Assembly: GCF_000981385.1 (NCBI RefSeq) | Contig: NZ_LATZ01000132.1 | Span: forward strand, 35,042-99,041 | Length of the DNA stretch: 64,000 nucleotides | Source of the DNA: Bacillus sp. SA1-12 | GTDB taxonomy: Bacteria; Bacillota; Bacilli; Bacillales; Bacillaceae | Reading direction: 5' to 3' | Part shown: in pieces, positions 18,201 to 26,919 of the stretch | How the letters are laid out: each line of letters begins with the position of its first letter | Numbering within the stretch: position 1 is the first letter of the stretch | Made by a program: the position numbers and the translations under genes | Notes under the pieces: generated by a model | The model's database searches: none | What the model was told of the DNA's origin: nothing | What the model saw: only the letters and a program-made list of their open reading frames with translations

Positions 18201-18950
18201 TTAGCTTTTATCTTGTTGTAAATACATTGTTAAAAGAACGTCTTGGATAATTCCCGCTTTTTCCTCATCACCTATTAATCTACTTTCTTCTTTATTAACA
18301 TCCTTAGACTCATTTTTATGAGCAGATATTTCACTTACCTTCCAGTCCTCTGTATGGTTAGCAGCAACTTGGTCTTCTGCCCTCCTGTTATTTGATTGCG
18401 AAATTTCCCCTAAATCAAATTCTTTCATTTGATCCATCGAGTTCATGTAATCATCCCTTTCCTGATTCGCATGACAGGTAAAGCAACGACCAATATTATC
18501 TTCTCTCACTTCTTTTTCAGGATTAAATGCCTGGTATTCCCATTCTCCATTACGTTCTTCTGGCGAGTATTGAGAACCCCATCCTGCACGCTTTTCCATC
18601 ACTAAATATTGGTCAAGCTCTCCATCCTTATAACCTACAAGAGTAATAACAGTGCCGCTCGGAAGCTCCTCTCCATTCTGTGCTGCTTCTATTGCTTCCC
18701 TGCTATTTACATAAATATCTTCATGAATATCTCCTCGATCATATGTGGCAAACACAATTCCTTCTTCAAGGTCTTCAGGAAATTTTACAAGATGAGCCCC
18801 AGAACCAATCTCAGCGAATTCTTGATTCTGTTGAGAAGTCTCCTCAGGATTCTGTTGGGAAGTTTCCATCGTTTCATTTTCTTTGTTTGAGCAAGCAGTA
18901 AGGATGAGGGCCAGCAGCAATGCAAGAATCTGAATTAATCGTTTTTTCAT
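18201..18950 (-). CDS. Cytochrome P460-type lipoprotein with CxxCH heme motif
   Basis: A 249-residue exported lipoprotein. The signal peptide ends in LILTAC with Cys20 at the lipobox, then a short polar linker. The P460 fold covers about 45-165, with VKFPEDLEEGIVFATYDRGD and VITLVGYKDGELDQYLVMEK. The single c-type heme motif CFTCH is at residues 156-160. The C-terminal 85 residues are highly charged. P460-type cytochromes bind heme covalently and in other bacteria oxidise hydroxylamine or detoxify NO; that activity is not shown here. TTCTAA-type repeats lie upstream at 19239-19277. Its neighbour is a heme-b membrane protein. Confidence 0.8.
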   Translation of the reverse strand: MKKRLIQILALLLALILTACSNKENETMETSQQNPEETSQQNQEFAEIGSGAHLVKFPEDLEEGIVFATYDRGDIHEDIYVNSREAIEAAQNGEELPSGTVITLVGYKDGELDQYLVMEKRAGWGSQYSPEERNGEWEYQAFNPEKEVREDNIGRCFTCHANQERDDYMNSMDQMKEFDLGEISQSNNRRAEDQVAANHTEDWKVSEISAHKNESKDVNKEESRLIGDEEKAGIIQDVLLTMYLQQDKS

Positions 18951-19238
18951 AATATTTCTACCTCCAAGGCAATATAGTTTCTAGAGTGATGAATTAGAGT
19001 GATGAATTCAATAATATCTTTATTTGGATTCGTAACTGAACGAACTAGATCGTTATTTAAAATACCTCCTGCTCTTTGAACCATGTTTCTTTCTTAAATG
19101 TTGTTACTCCAGCTATCAGACAGACAATTTCAAAAGGAACACGACATATATTTGAGTTGAATATAACTAACAAATCGTATTTATTTTTTTTTGAGAATTA
19201 TGATAGAACTCACTTTATTACAGATTACGTAGTTTGAA

Positions 19239-19277
19239 TTAGAAGGATATTATAGAAAGATTAAAAAATGATTAGAA
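19239..19277 (-). promoter_or_regulatory. TTCTAA direct-repeat box A, upstream of the P460 operon
   Basis: On the minus strand TCTA cores start 20 and 13 bases apart (TTTCTAATC, CTTTCTATA, CTTCTAATT). Boxes B, C and D elsewhere keep the 13-base step exactly. This is the kind of spaced direct repeat bound by OmpR-family regulators. Confidence 0.5.
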
Positions 19278-19300
19278 ATTTTGGCCATAACCTAAAGAAA

Positions 19301-19455
19301 ACTCGCCGATTGGCGAGTCTCAAAGGCAAAGCGTGATGAGTAGTTGCCCTTATACTTTATACTTAAAAAATAGCCACTACGTCGAATTCTCTTCATTGCT
19401 GCTATTTTATGCTTTCTAAAGTGTAAAAAGGAAGAGCCCTATTCTGGACTCTTCC
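19301..19455 (-). terminator. Two hairpins between the CAP gene and box A
   Basis: GGAAGAGCCC pairs with GGACTCTTCC at 19430-19455 and is followed by TTTTTACAC on the minus strand. It is one of several near-identical terminators in the window (24534, 26376). A second hairpin, ACTCGCC-GATT-GGCGAGT (19301-19318), is followed by TTTTCTTT. Both would end the CAP protein transcript. Confidence 0.6.
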
Positions 19456-19669
19456 GTTACAAGTTAACCATGATCTAATACTCTCTCTACAGTTCCTATA
19501 TACTATGCTCCCATTCATTTTAATACGTTTTAAGTACAAAATTTTACTATTAAAAACCTATCCTACTTTCCCATAATATAGATTACCCGCTCATTCTTTT
19601 ACCGCAACTTTAATACCCCTACGTTAGAATTTGCAGCATAAGAGAGATTGTTTACATATTCTTTAATGT

Positions 19670-20803
19670 TTATAGCGGTGAAAAATCACTGTAAAAATTT
19701 TGAGTATAATAAGGCTGTGATTCGTTATTAAATGCCACTCCAACCCCTAAATATTCATAACTTTCCTGAAGAATGTTTTTTCTATGACCTAAAGAATTCA
19801 TTAGTCCCTCGTGGGCAAATATGCTGCTGAACTGACCATATGCGAGGTTTTCACCTGCCGTTTGAAAGCGAATATTGTCCTCCTTCATGCGATCAAATGG
19901 CGATTGTCCTTGTAAATTAGTATGGTCAAAATAATTATTTTTTGACATGTCCAAGCTGTGATCCCGAGCAGTTTCTCTCACATGATCATCCCATGTTAAA
20001 ATTGGAAGATCGTGATTTTTTCTTGAAGCATTTGTCAGGTCAAACATCTGATATTCAAAGCCTTCTTTTAATTCCTCGCTTGATTTTGTATATAGAACGC
20101 TTTTATTTTGTTCTAGTTTTTCATCAATAATTTGAATAGCAGTTACCGTATTATTTTCATGTTTATCATAAAAAATCGTCACATAGCTGTTGTCGACCTG
20201 GAATACATCATATTCTCCATTATTCCTAATCTCATAGTTGATCATCCCTTTTCTCATAATTGATTCAGGTGTACCAAGTTTCTCCTGAACCAATTGCTTA
20301 GGACTATCCTGCTCGATGCCTGTTGAAGAGGCAATCAAATCTTGATTGGAATATAGGCCGCGGACAATATTATTTTCATCATAAGCAATCATGATAAAAT
20401 TTTGATAGGTTTCATGATAGGTTTCCCAGCTTACACCATATTCATTTATTGAAATCCGCTTAGGCTTACCGATTTTCTGCTCAACAACAGTTCTTGCTTG
20501 GCCTAATTCAATATTATGAATTGAAAAGGTATGATCTATAGGAGCAGTTAATGTTGGTGTTTCTATGTTTGAATCGTTTGATTTTGACGGGCGTTCCTCA
20601 AACGAAGTAATCAGTGAATTCAGTTGCTGATTTAGCGTTTCCATGACAAATTTAATATCAGAATTCTCATTTACTGAAGACATTGTAGAAAGGATCGAAT
20701 CTTTTAGCGATAAAGGAACAAATTGTTGAACTGACTCTTCCCATAACGGCTTTGATCCATAACCGATTACCACCATTATTATTAATAGAATAAACCGTTT
20801 CAA
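19670..20803 (-). CDS. CAP/SCP domain protein, YlbC-like
   Basis: The protein has 377 residues when started at TTG 20803, which sits six bases after GGAGGTG. A longer ATG frame from 20833 overlaps that ribosome site and is unlikely. An N-terminal membrane anchor or signal (RFILLIIMVVIGYG) is followed by a CAP-associated domain with two repeats (EQKIGKPKRIS and QEKLGTPESIM). The C-terminal SCP/CAP domain is from about 255: LTWDDHVRETARDHSLDM, NYFDHTN, ENLAYGQ and GHRKNIL. The architecture matches B. subtilis YlbC. Its role is unknown, probably at the cell surface. The 14-bp perfect palindrome GGGATCATGATCCC lies just upstream at 20854-20867. A fragment of a second copy is at 24286-24372. Confidence 0.85.
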   Translation of the reverse strand: MKRFILLIIMVVIGYGSKPLWEESVQQFVPLSLKDSILSTMSSVNENSDIKFVMETLNQQLNSLITSFEERPSKSNDSNIETPTLTAPIDHTFSIHNIELGQARTVVEQKIGKPKRISINEYGVSWETYHETYQNFIMIAYDENNIVRGLYSNQDLIASSTGIEQDSPKQLVQEKLGTPESIMRKGMINYEIRNNGEYDVFQVDNSYVTIFYDKHENNTVTAIQIIDEKLEQNKSVLYTKSSEELKEGFEYQMFDLTNASRKNHDLPILTWDDHVRETARDHSLDMSKNNYFDHTNLQGQSPFDRMKEDNIRFQTAGENLAYGQFSSIFAHEGLMNSLGHRKNILQESYEYLGVGVAFNNESQPYYTQNFYSDFSPL

Positions 20804-21127
20804 AACTACACCTCCGATTCTGAAATTTTTCAAACGAGACTATGGGCTAAGGCGGGATCATGATCCCTTAATTCTCAAAGTTCTCCTTATAAACAGCAAA
20901 AATTTAAATAGAGAACTTATAGTTAATCATGCCGCTTGGTTACTTCTTATCATTTTATTGATTTACTTTTCTGCTAACTGGTGATAAAACAAAGTAAGTG
21001 AAATTAGTTAGTGTATACACATTTTATCCGAAATCTCTGTATCTTAAAATCCAATTCTCAACTTTATTCTTTTCACATCTCTATTCCTCTTAAACGAAAT
21101 AACCGTTTTTCTTGTATCCAATTCCTG

Positions 21128-21328
21128 TTATTCAGTCTTCAATTGTGAAGAAGTACATTTTTTCACCATTAATAAAATGGCAGCATCTAGTTCCTCAGAT
21201 ATTTTGAGTGTTTGAGGGTTATTTAATCCCTTAATCATTGCTGAACGGATCAGTTGTTTACGTTTTTGTTCAATTTCTATATTGTCTTTAAATGGATGGA
21301 TTAGTTTAAATGATTCTGTTTTTTTCAC
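21128..21328 (-). CDS. Spo0E-like aspartyl-phosphate phosphatase
   Basis: A 66-residue protein of the Spo0E family. It has two predicted helices, IEQKRKQLIRSAMIKG and NPQTLKISEELDAAILLM. The second carries the SxxLDxxI signature (SEELDAAI) that in Spo0E dephosphorylates Spo0A~P and so delays sporulation. Length fits the small YnzD/YisI type. A small DUF2187 gene lies 69 bp upstream on the same strand. Confidence 0.8.
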   Translation of the reverse strand: MKKTESFKLIHPFKDNIEIEQKRKQLIRSAMIKGLNNPQTLKISEELDAAILLMVKKCTSSQLKTE

Positions 21329-21397
21329 AATTTCTTTTTTCCTCCGAAGAATAGGTAAGTAAATTTCTATCCTACTAGTCTAGGTTATCTTATCAGG

Positions 21398-21589
21398 TTA
21401 CGAGTCTGTTATCATTTCATAATGATTATGGTTTACAACCGTTAAAGTGCTAGGTGATTCTATTTTATCAGCATCTTCCTGGCTTATTTCCAGGATTGCA
21501 GACCGGTCTAATACTTTAATGATCTTCCCTTTTACTTTTTGGTTATTTCTTATAAAGAATACTTCTAGGCCCACAAGACATTCACTCAT
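21398..21589 (-). CDS. DUF2187 (YkvS-like) small protein
   Basis: A 63-residue protein with the small SH3-like barrel pattern of the DUF2187/YkvS family: GLEVFFIRNNQKVKGKIIKV, then DRSAILEISQEDAD and a short C-terminal strand region. Function is not known. It precedes the Spo0E-like gene on the same strand and may share its transcript. Confidence 0.7.
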   Translation of the reverse strand: MSECLVGLEVFFIRNNQKVKGKIIKVLDRSAILEISQEDADKIESPSTLTVVNHNHYEMITDS

Positions 21590-22050
21590 TTTTTATTATC
21601 TTCCTTTTTTTAAATTTTTTGTTAAATAATATATTCTATACTCCTTTAGGTATATATAAAGGTGACTAATATGCTAGGTTAAATAAATACAAAAAGTACC
21701 ATATATCTGAATAGGATTATTCCTAATTCTTTTTGATGCATTTTTTTCTTTTATAGATCAAAACTTTAGCCTTCCTATCATATCTACTCATTCATACATG
21801 AGGCATGCATATCTCACATTTCCTCTTCTGATTTCATATTTAAGTGTAATCCTGATTTCCAAACCAATTTTTTTGGTTGCTGTTAAATACCATATACAAG
21901 GTTGACTTTATTTTATACTTTAAATCGGTTTACTAAATAAAGTCACTCTTGGTTTTGACTGAAGTAACCACCTGCTAAAAACTAAATAAAAATGTTAATG
22001 TCTGTGCATCCTCCTTTATAGAAGCTTAACTTCATATTAAGTAATATAGG
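21590..22050. other. Intergenic stretch related to the SulP upstream region
   Basis: The right end (about 21985-22050) resembles 26085-26160 upstream of the SulP gene. Both have a CATCCTCCTTT or CACCTCCTTTT site (a minus-strand AAAGGAGG) and TTCATATTAAG. Here the ribosome site leads only to a four-codon frame, so a gene once controlled by it seems to have been lost. An 11-bp hairpin, TGACTTTATTT with AAATAAAGTCA, lies at about 21904-21950. Otherwise nothing is seen. Confidence 0.4.
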
Positions 22051-22089
22051 TTAGAATGAAATGATAGAAAGATTAAAAAATGATTAGAT
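22051..22089 (-). promoter_or_regulatory. TTCTAA direct-repeat box B
   Basis: TCTA cores on the minus strand are spaced 20 and 13 bases, as in box A, and the sequence is nearly identical to box A and, on the promoter side, to box D. A decayed copy of the GGAAGAGCCC terminator lies at about 22108-22126. Confidence 0.5.
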
Positions 22090-22127
22090 TTTTGTCCGTA
22101 ATCAAAAAGGAAGATCCCTACCTCTTC

Positions 22128-22917
22128 TTAAGCCGTTCTCCTTTGGGTGCCCTTATAAGAAAAAGGATCTAAAACAAATATAAAAGCAGTGGATTTGGTA
22201 GGACGAATGATGATTTCACTTATTGCAACTGTATCAGGTGTGCTTATCGCATAAGCTACTGCATCCGCTACATCACTTGATTTTAAACCGATATCACACT
22301 GAAGATTCTCCACCCATTTACGTCTTTCAGGGTCATTAATGGTTGTATGGAGCTCAGTATCAACCGTTCCTGGAGAGATAAGCGTGCTGCGGATATTATT
22401 TTCACGTTCCTCTTGTCGTAGACCTTCCATGATGGCGCGAACAGCAAACTTAGTCCCGCAATAAACAGCACCTTGTTGAAAAACAACATGTCCAGCAACG
22501 GAATCAGTCGACAATCTGACCAGATTGTTGTTTTTTCATGATAGGTAAAACAGCAGCGATCCCATTTAAAACACCCATGATATTGACGTCTAACATTTGA
22601 CGCCATTCATCAAAGCGTTTTTCTGATAGGCGAGCAGTTGGCATGACTCCTGCATTATTAAAGAGGACATCTACACGGCCATATTTTTCAACTGCTAAAT
22701 CGACAACTGCTTGTACTTCTTCTTCTTTCGTGACATCTGCAATAGCATATGATATATCAGCGTTTGGCAATGATTCAACAAGAGCTTTCAGGCGATTTTT
22801 ACGACGAGCTGCAATAACTATTTTTGCACCTTCCTCTGCCAGTTTCTTAGTGGTTGCCTCACCAATACCACTTGAAGCACCCATTATAACAACCACTTTA
22901 CCTTGAATATTTGTCAT
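22128..22917 (-). pseudogene. Short-chain dehydrogenase/reductase, one frameshift
   Basis: The start at 22917 gives MTNIQGKVVVIMGASSGIGE, the SDR cofactor motif. The later parts are LFNNAGVMP and, after the shift, AVYCGTKFAVRAIMEGLRQE with the catalytic Tyr and Lys. One base is missing at about 22510, between QSGQIV and STDSVAGH, so the protein is split. The C-terminus runs past the normal RPTK end by about 20 residues, suggesting loss of the original stop. It is close to the copy at 13219-13965. If the frameshift were a sequencing error, this would be the one potentially active copy. Confidence 0.8.
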
Positions 22918-23010
22918 ACTTCATATCATCCCCTTATGATTCTTTTTAAACAATCCACTGGAAACTTGATGAAATACCTTGAAATTACTCTACAAGAAAA
23001 CCATTATTGA

Positions 23011-23120
23011 TTGATTAATCAACATTTGTTTGTAATTATAAAAAGAATAGATAAGCTTTCAATAGTTAAAAGAACGCAATATGTTGTATAATCAACAATT
23101 CCATAAAAATTGTTGATTAT
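23011..23120 (-). promoter_or_regulatory. Predicted TetR-controlled promoter of the SDR gene at 22.9 kb
   Basis: On the minus strand the -35 TTGAAA (23057-23062), a 16-bp spacer and the -10 TATAAT (23035-23040) are flanked by TTGATTAATCAA (23011-23022) downstream. Upstream is a 13-bp inverted repeat, ATAATCAACAATT and AATTGTTGATTAT (about 23088-23120). It is the most complete copy of the six-member promoter family. Confidence 0.7.
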
Positions 23121-23352
23121 TTGTAAGGGTTTTAGCGATGACCTTTCATTTCCTGTTGCCATTACGTATGTAAGATTAGTGGAATAGCAGTAAAAAAATG
23201 GAATGCCATGCCCGCTTCTTTCCTAGTCTGAAAATGTAGTGGATTTGTTTTAGAGGGTTTATATAGTTACCCACTATACAAAATTCCCCTTAAATTTTCG
23301 AAGAAAAAGTAAGGAAGTTGTCTTTATATTCGTATAGTTGTTTTCTTCTCGA

Positions 23353-23391
23353 AAAAACAGCGGTAAACATTTTCCGTTCACCGCTGTTTTT
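23353..23391. terminator. Terminator of cwlK
   Basis: AAAACAGCGGTAAAC pairs with GTTCACCGCTGTTTT (one mismatch), with U runs possible on either strand. It ends about 70 bp past the cwlK stop. Confidence 0.8.
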
Positions 23392-23462
23392 ATTGCATAT
23401 TGATAATCTTTTATCCAACTTCAAGACAAATACAAGCTTAATTTCTCTGTAAAGTTCGGTTT

Positions 23463-24041
23463 TTAGCTTGGGATTTTTGGGCGTTTTCCTTCTTGAAGAT
23501 CGTTGATTGTTAAGCCAAAATCCATTTGGAGGTGAGGATAATCTTTAAATCCGTGCCAGTCTCCTCCCCATTGAAAGCCCAGTTCCTTTGCAACTTCTGC
23601 AACCTCAAACCAGTCTGATTGACCATTTCCATTCCCATCATATTCAATATCCCAAATCACATTACCATTCTCAAGCTGAAGAGCAAAATCGACTGCAAGG
23701 CCAAAGTTGTGATACGATTCTCCTCCCTCCAAATGAGTAACTACTTTTCCGGGAGTTTTTCTGCCCTTATCATAAAGCTTGTCTTGCTCCTCGAACGAGC
23801 GGTAATCATCTGTGATTAGGATCGTAATCTCTTTTTCTGCTGTTTTTTCTTTTAAAATCTCTACTTTCTCAGCTACCATTGGATGCAGCTCATTTGGCAG
23901 AGTCTCTGTATTTACTTCGTATTCAACCTCGTCTACTGAGCCAGGATAGTCCTTAATGAATAAGAAAGATTGATAGATAACAAGCGCAAAGAGGAATAAC
24001 AGAAATAATTTTAGTTGTCTTTTCACAAGTTGTTGCCTCAC
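23463..24041 (-). CDS. cwlK: Peptidoglycan L-alanyl-D-glutamate endopeptidase CwlK-like (M15)
   Basis: A 192-residue M15C-family zinc peptidase with an N-terminal membrane anchor (residues 10-29). Zinc ligands are His111 and Asp118 in GGESYHNFGLAVDFAL and His170 in FKDYPHLQMD. The segments DDYRSFEEQDKLY and IEYDGNGNGQSDW match B. subtilis CwlK, which cuts the L-Ala-D-Glu bond of peptidoglycan stem peptides. VanY-type carboxypeptidases are related, but the motif order fits CwlK better. A terminator follows. TTCTAA box C lies about 440 bp upstream, beyond a CAP gene fragment. Confidence 0.85.
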   Translation of the reverse strand: MRQQLVKRQLKLFLLFLFALVIYQSFLFIKDYPGSVDEVEYEVNTETLPNELHPMVAEKVEILKEKTAEKEITILITDDYRSFEEQDKLYDKGRKTPGKVVTHLEGGESYHNFGLAVDFALQLENGNVIWDIEYDGNGNGQSDWFEVAEVAKELGFQWGGDWHGFKDYPHLQMDFGLTINDLQEGKRPKIPS

Positions 24042-24285
24042 TCCTACTTAAGTTTTTTCGACAAAATCTACTAATAGTTTAACGTGAAAACGACATAAAT
24101 TGCACGAATTTAATCTTCAGAAAAACAAACTTTCATTTTATTAAGAATAGGTATGTGATTCCTTCATATTTAACAATGGTATACTCATTTCTCGCTGTTA
24201 TCATATAAAAATGTATAATTTCAGCTCCCATGTTAAACAATAGTTCTCTGTTCAATCTTTTACATCTATTTTTATTTAAATGGTA

Positions 24286-24372
24286 AAGGGACGGGAAATC
24301 ACTATTAAAGTTTTCAGTATAATATGGAAGTGAATCGTTAGTAAATTTTTTATTTGAAAGCCTCCTCCGCAC
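24286..24372 (-). pseudogene. C-terminal fragment of a second CAP domain gene
   Basis: The frame reads SLPYYTENFNSDFPSL, which matches the C-terminus of the intact CAP protein (SQPYYTQNFYSDFSPL). Nothing else of the gene is left, so it is a remnant of a paralogous copy. Confidence 0.65.
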
Positions 24373-24476
24373 TCTTTTTCAGGTATATTAATATTCTAGA
24401 ATAGAAATATTCTTAAATTATTTACTTCATTTTAGATGTTAGCCGAGACATTTTATTTTCTGTCAAGCATTCTAAA

Positions 24477-24504
24477 TTAGAAGAAAAATATAGACATATT
24501 AGAA
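24477..24504 (-). promoter_or_regulatory. TTCTAA direct-repeat box C
   Basis: TCTA cores on the minus strand are spaced 9 and 13 bases (TTTTCTAATATG, GTCTATATTT, CTTCTAATTT), the same steps as box D. It lies directly after a terminator and upstream of the CAP fragment and cwlK. Confidence 0.5.
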
Positions 24505-24533
24505 AATGGTTTGAATTTTAAGAAAATAAAAAA

Positions 24534-24563
24534 GGAAGAGCCCTATGTGTTCTAGCCTCTTCC
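24534..24563 (-). terminator. Terminator behind the SulP gene
   Basis: GGAAGAG pairs with CTCTTCC, followed on the minus strand by TTTTTTATTTT. It is the same terminator sequence family as at 19430 and 26376. Confidence 0.7.
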
Positions 24564-24673
24564 TCCACTGTTTAGATTCTTACCATATACTAACTCTACA
24601 TTGCTTTCATCATTTCGATCTTATTGTCTGTAACCACCTGTCTATCCTACTAATATTGATCAAATGTAGTACA

Positions 24674-25936
24674 TTAACTGGCCTTCTCAATTTCTTTTTG
24701 TTGATCTTTCATTCTCTTAGCTAGAAACAGGAAAGCAGAAAGACATAACCCTGCTCCAATACCCATAGTTAAATTAGTGAAAATAGTCATTAAAAAGGTA
24801 ATCATTAAAATCAATGAATGTCCTGATCTTTCCTTTATGACACTGGAAAATTGCTCTTTTTTGCTGATATGCCATGCAACTACCATCAAAACCGGAGCTA
24901 TGCTAGCAAGCGCAACATGTGAAGCATAGGGGGCAAGTAATAATAATACCAATAAAACGAATAAAGCATGCGATATTCCTGCAATAGGCGAAGAAGCACC
25001 ATTTTTGATATTTGTTACAGTTCGTGCTACCTCCCCTGCCGCAGGAATGCCATAAAATAAAGGTGTAACCATGTTTACGATACCTTGACCAATTAGCTCT
25101 TTTTTACTGTTATGCCTTGATTGAGTCATTTCATCCCCAACCCGAGCGGTTAATAAAGATTGCAGGCCCACAAGCATTGCAATAACAAAGGAAGATGGAA
25201 AGAGTACTAGGATTTTTGCAATGGTCACCTCGGGAAAATGAGGTCTTGGAAATTGATTGGGGATTTGCCCATAAATCGAACCGATCGTTTCAATTTGATT
25301 CGGAAAAAGAAATGACGAAACTAGACTTGAAGCTAGAATTCCCAGCAAATAGGAAATCCCTCCGATTTTAGGAAAAAAACGTGGTAAAGTCAAAATAATC
25401 AGCAAACAAAAAAGTGCAGTGATGATACTATAGATTCCGACCAGGTCAATATTTTCAATTATTTCCTTTAAATGTAAATGGAAGTATTCATGTTTCTCTA
25501 TATGATGCAGCCCTAAAAAGTTTGGGATTTGACTACTGAAAATAATGACCGCTATACCAGACTGAAAACCAATAATGATTGACTTAGGAAAAAATTCGAT
25601 TAAACTTCCAACATTGAATAGTGCAAAGATGATCAGTAAAATCCCAGCCATAAACCCGGCAATTAATAGGTTTTCAAATCCGTACTGCAAAACAATCCCT
25701 AGTAAAACCGGAACAAACGCACCGGTAGGCCCTCCGATTTGAAACCTGGAACCTCCTAAGATGGCAATCAACAATCCTGCGACAATAGTTGAATAAAGTC
25801 CCGAAACAGGAGTTGTACCGGATGCAATAGCAAACCCTAGCCCTAAAGGAATAGCGATGATACCGACAACAATTCCTGAAAGCAAATCCTTTTTTAGGTT
25901 ATCAATAGAATAATCTCTAAACGCTTCTAAATTCAT
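24674..25936 (-). CDS. SulP family inorganic anion transporter without STAS domain
   Basis: A 420-residue SulP/SLC26-type membrane carrier when started at ATG 25936, which follows GGGAGGAGATG. An upstream extension to 26059 has no ribosome site. There are about ten hydrophobic segments; the family motifs are SGIVVGIIAIPLGLGFAIAS, GLYSTIVAG and IGGPTGAFVPVL. Members move sulfate, bicarbonate or other anions, and the substrate is not predictable here. The usual C-terminal STAS domain is absent: the protein ends soon after the last helix (AKRMKDQQKE). Box D and a leader lie upstream, and the two-component operon is transcribed towards it. Confidence 0.85.
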   Translation of the reverse strand: MNLEAFRDYSIDNLKKDLLSGIVVGIIAIPLGLGFAIASGTTPVSGLYSTIVAGLLIAILGGSRFQIGGPTGAFVPVLLGIVLQYGFENLLIAGFMAGILLIIFALFNVGSLIEFFPKSIIIGFQSGIAVIIFSSQIPNFLGLHHIEKHEYFHLHLKEIIENIDLVGIYSIITALFCLLIILTLPRFFPKIGGISYLLGILASSLVSSFLFPNQIETIGSIYGQIPNQFPRPHFPEVTIAKILVLFPSSFVIAMLVGLQSLLTARVGDEMTQSRHNSKKELIGQGIVNMVTPLFYGIPAAGEVARTVTNIKNGASSPIAGISHALFVLLVLLLLAPYASHVALASIAPVLMVVAWHISKKEQFSSVIKERSGHSLILMITFLMTIFTNLTMGIGAGLCLSAFLFLAKRMKDQQKEIEKAS

Positions 25937-26160
25937 AAACGTACATCTCCTCCCATTTGAAGAATTAAAAAAGTTTGTATGCCAAATAAAGCTGAATTGA
26001 GTTGTTACCCCAATTGGATCCGTATTTCTCCTTTCTAAACTTTGGACTTTCTTCGACAATTAAAAGAATTTATCTAAATATCCTACAAAAAGCTATTTAA
26101 AGATGTTGATTTCTGTACACCTCCTTTTTAATAGCTTAATTTCATATTAAGTTTTCAAAG

Positions 26161-26210
26161 TTAGAAGAAAATGATAGAAATATTAGAAAATAGTGAGAAT
26201 TCAGTTAGAA
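26161..26210 (-). promoter_or_regulatory. TTCTAA direct-repeat box D upstream of the SulP gene
   Basis: TCTA cores on the minus strand lie 9 and 13 bases apart, and a further one follows 22 bases away (two helical turns of 11). The promoter-side flank (TTTTCAAAGTT, TTCATATTAAG) resembles box B. It is about 230 bp upstream of the SulP start. Confidence 0.5.
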
Positions 26211-26375
26211 AATACCAGAAAAGTGCAAGCCCTCTTTCAGACCAGACGAGTATAAGACAATTATTATAGGAAGACGCTCATTGCCTTCAATTCTAAATAG
26301 GCTACACCCTAGTGGTCCTTGGTGCTGGATGTCAAAGTGTTTATCCACAATTCAATCATTTTTAAACGAAAAAAA

Positions 26376-26405
26376 GGAAGAGCCCTATGATTTCTGGGCT
26401 CTTCC
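26376..26405 (-). terminator. Terminator of the two-component/PepSY operon
   Basis: A perfect 10-bp stem (GGAAGAGCCC and GGGCTCTTCC) followed by TTTTTTTCG on the minus strand, 27 bp past the PepSY gene stop. Confidence 0.88.
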
Positions 26406-26431
26406 TTTTTCTTTTAAAACTGTGCGTAAAC

Positions 26432-26854
26432 TCAACTCTTTTTTGCATTCATTATTTTAACTGAACAATCGGAAGTTTTACCTTTGACCAGTTTTCCATC
26501 CCCTTTTTCTCCAGAAGAAAAAGAGGCTATCCCTTCGTTTTTAATGTGTACTACATTTTCAGATGCTACATTCTCCAATTGATTTAAATACAAGATTTCC
26601 CCCGAATAAGCATCTACTTTTAACGTGTATTCACGATCCTGACCGTGTAAATTTACTACATACATTTTATTTTTCTCGTTTTTACTAAGCTTTATATCCC
26701 TGATGTCTCCTAGGTATTTTGTTTGGATATTTCTTTTTATTTCTACAGCACTCAGGATTTCGCTGTCTCTATCTGCAAAAATATATTGAACTTCGGCAAT
26801 GATAAAACCAACGATTAGAAAGCTAAAAAGACAAATAATTTTTATGGGGTTCAT
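26432..26854 (-). CDS. PepSY domain membrane protein (YkoI/YkoJ-like)
   Basis: A 140-residue protein when started at ATG 26854, seven bases after AGGAG; a longer frame upstream overlaps the histidine kinase. A membrane anchor (IICLFSFLIVGFIIAE) is followed by one PepSY domain: VEIKRNIQTKYLGDI, YVVNLHGQDREYTLKVDAYSG and EILYLNQLE. PepSY domains are thought to inhibit or sense proteases. The order response regulator, kinase, PepSY protein is like the B. subtilis ykoG-ykoH / ykoI-ykoJ group, so the protein may be a target or accessory sensor of the kinase. A terminator follows. Confidence 0.75.
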   Translation of the reverse strand: MNPIKIICLFSFLIVGFIIAEVQYIFADRDSEILSAVEIKRNIQTKYLGDIRDIKLSKNEKNKMYVVNLHGQDREYTLKVDAYSGEILYLNQLENVASENVVHIKNEGIASFSSGEKGDGKLVKGKTSDCSVKIMNAKKS

Positions 26855-26919
26855 ACGATTTCTCCTAACAAGAGAGTTTTTCTTTAAAAAAGGACATTTT
26901 CCCTTAAAAACAATAAAAA

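Noticed and set aside
20854..20867. GGGATCATGATCCC palindrome before the CAP gene as an operator
   Set aside because: Perfect but single, with no second copy in the window and no regulator pointing to it; kept only as a note in the CAP entry.
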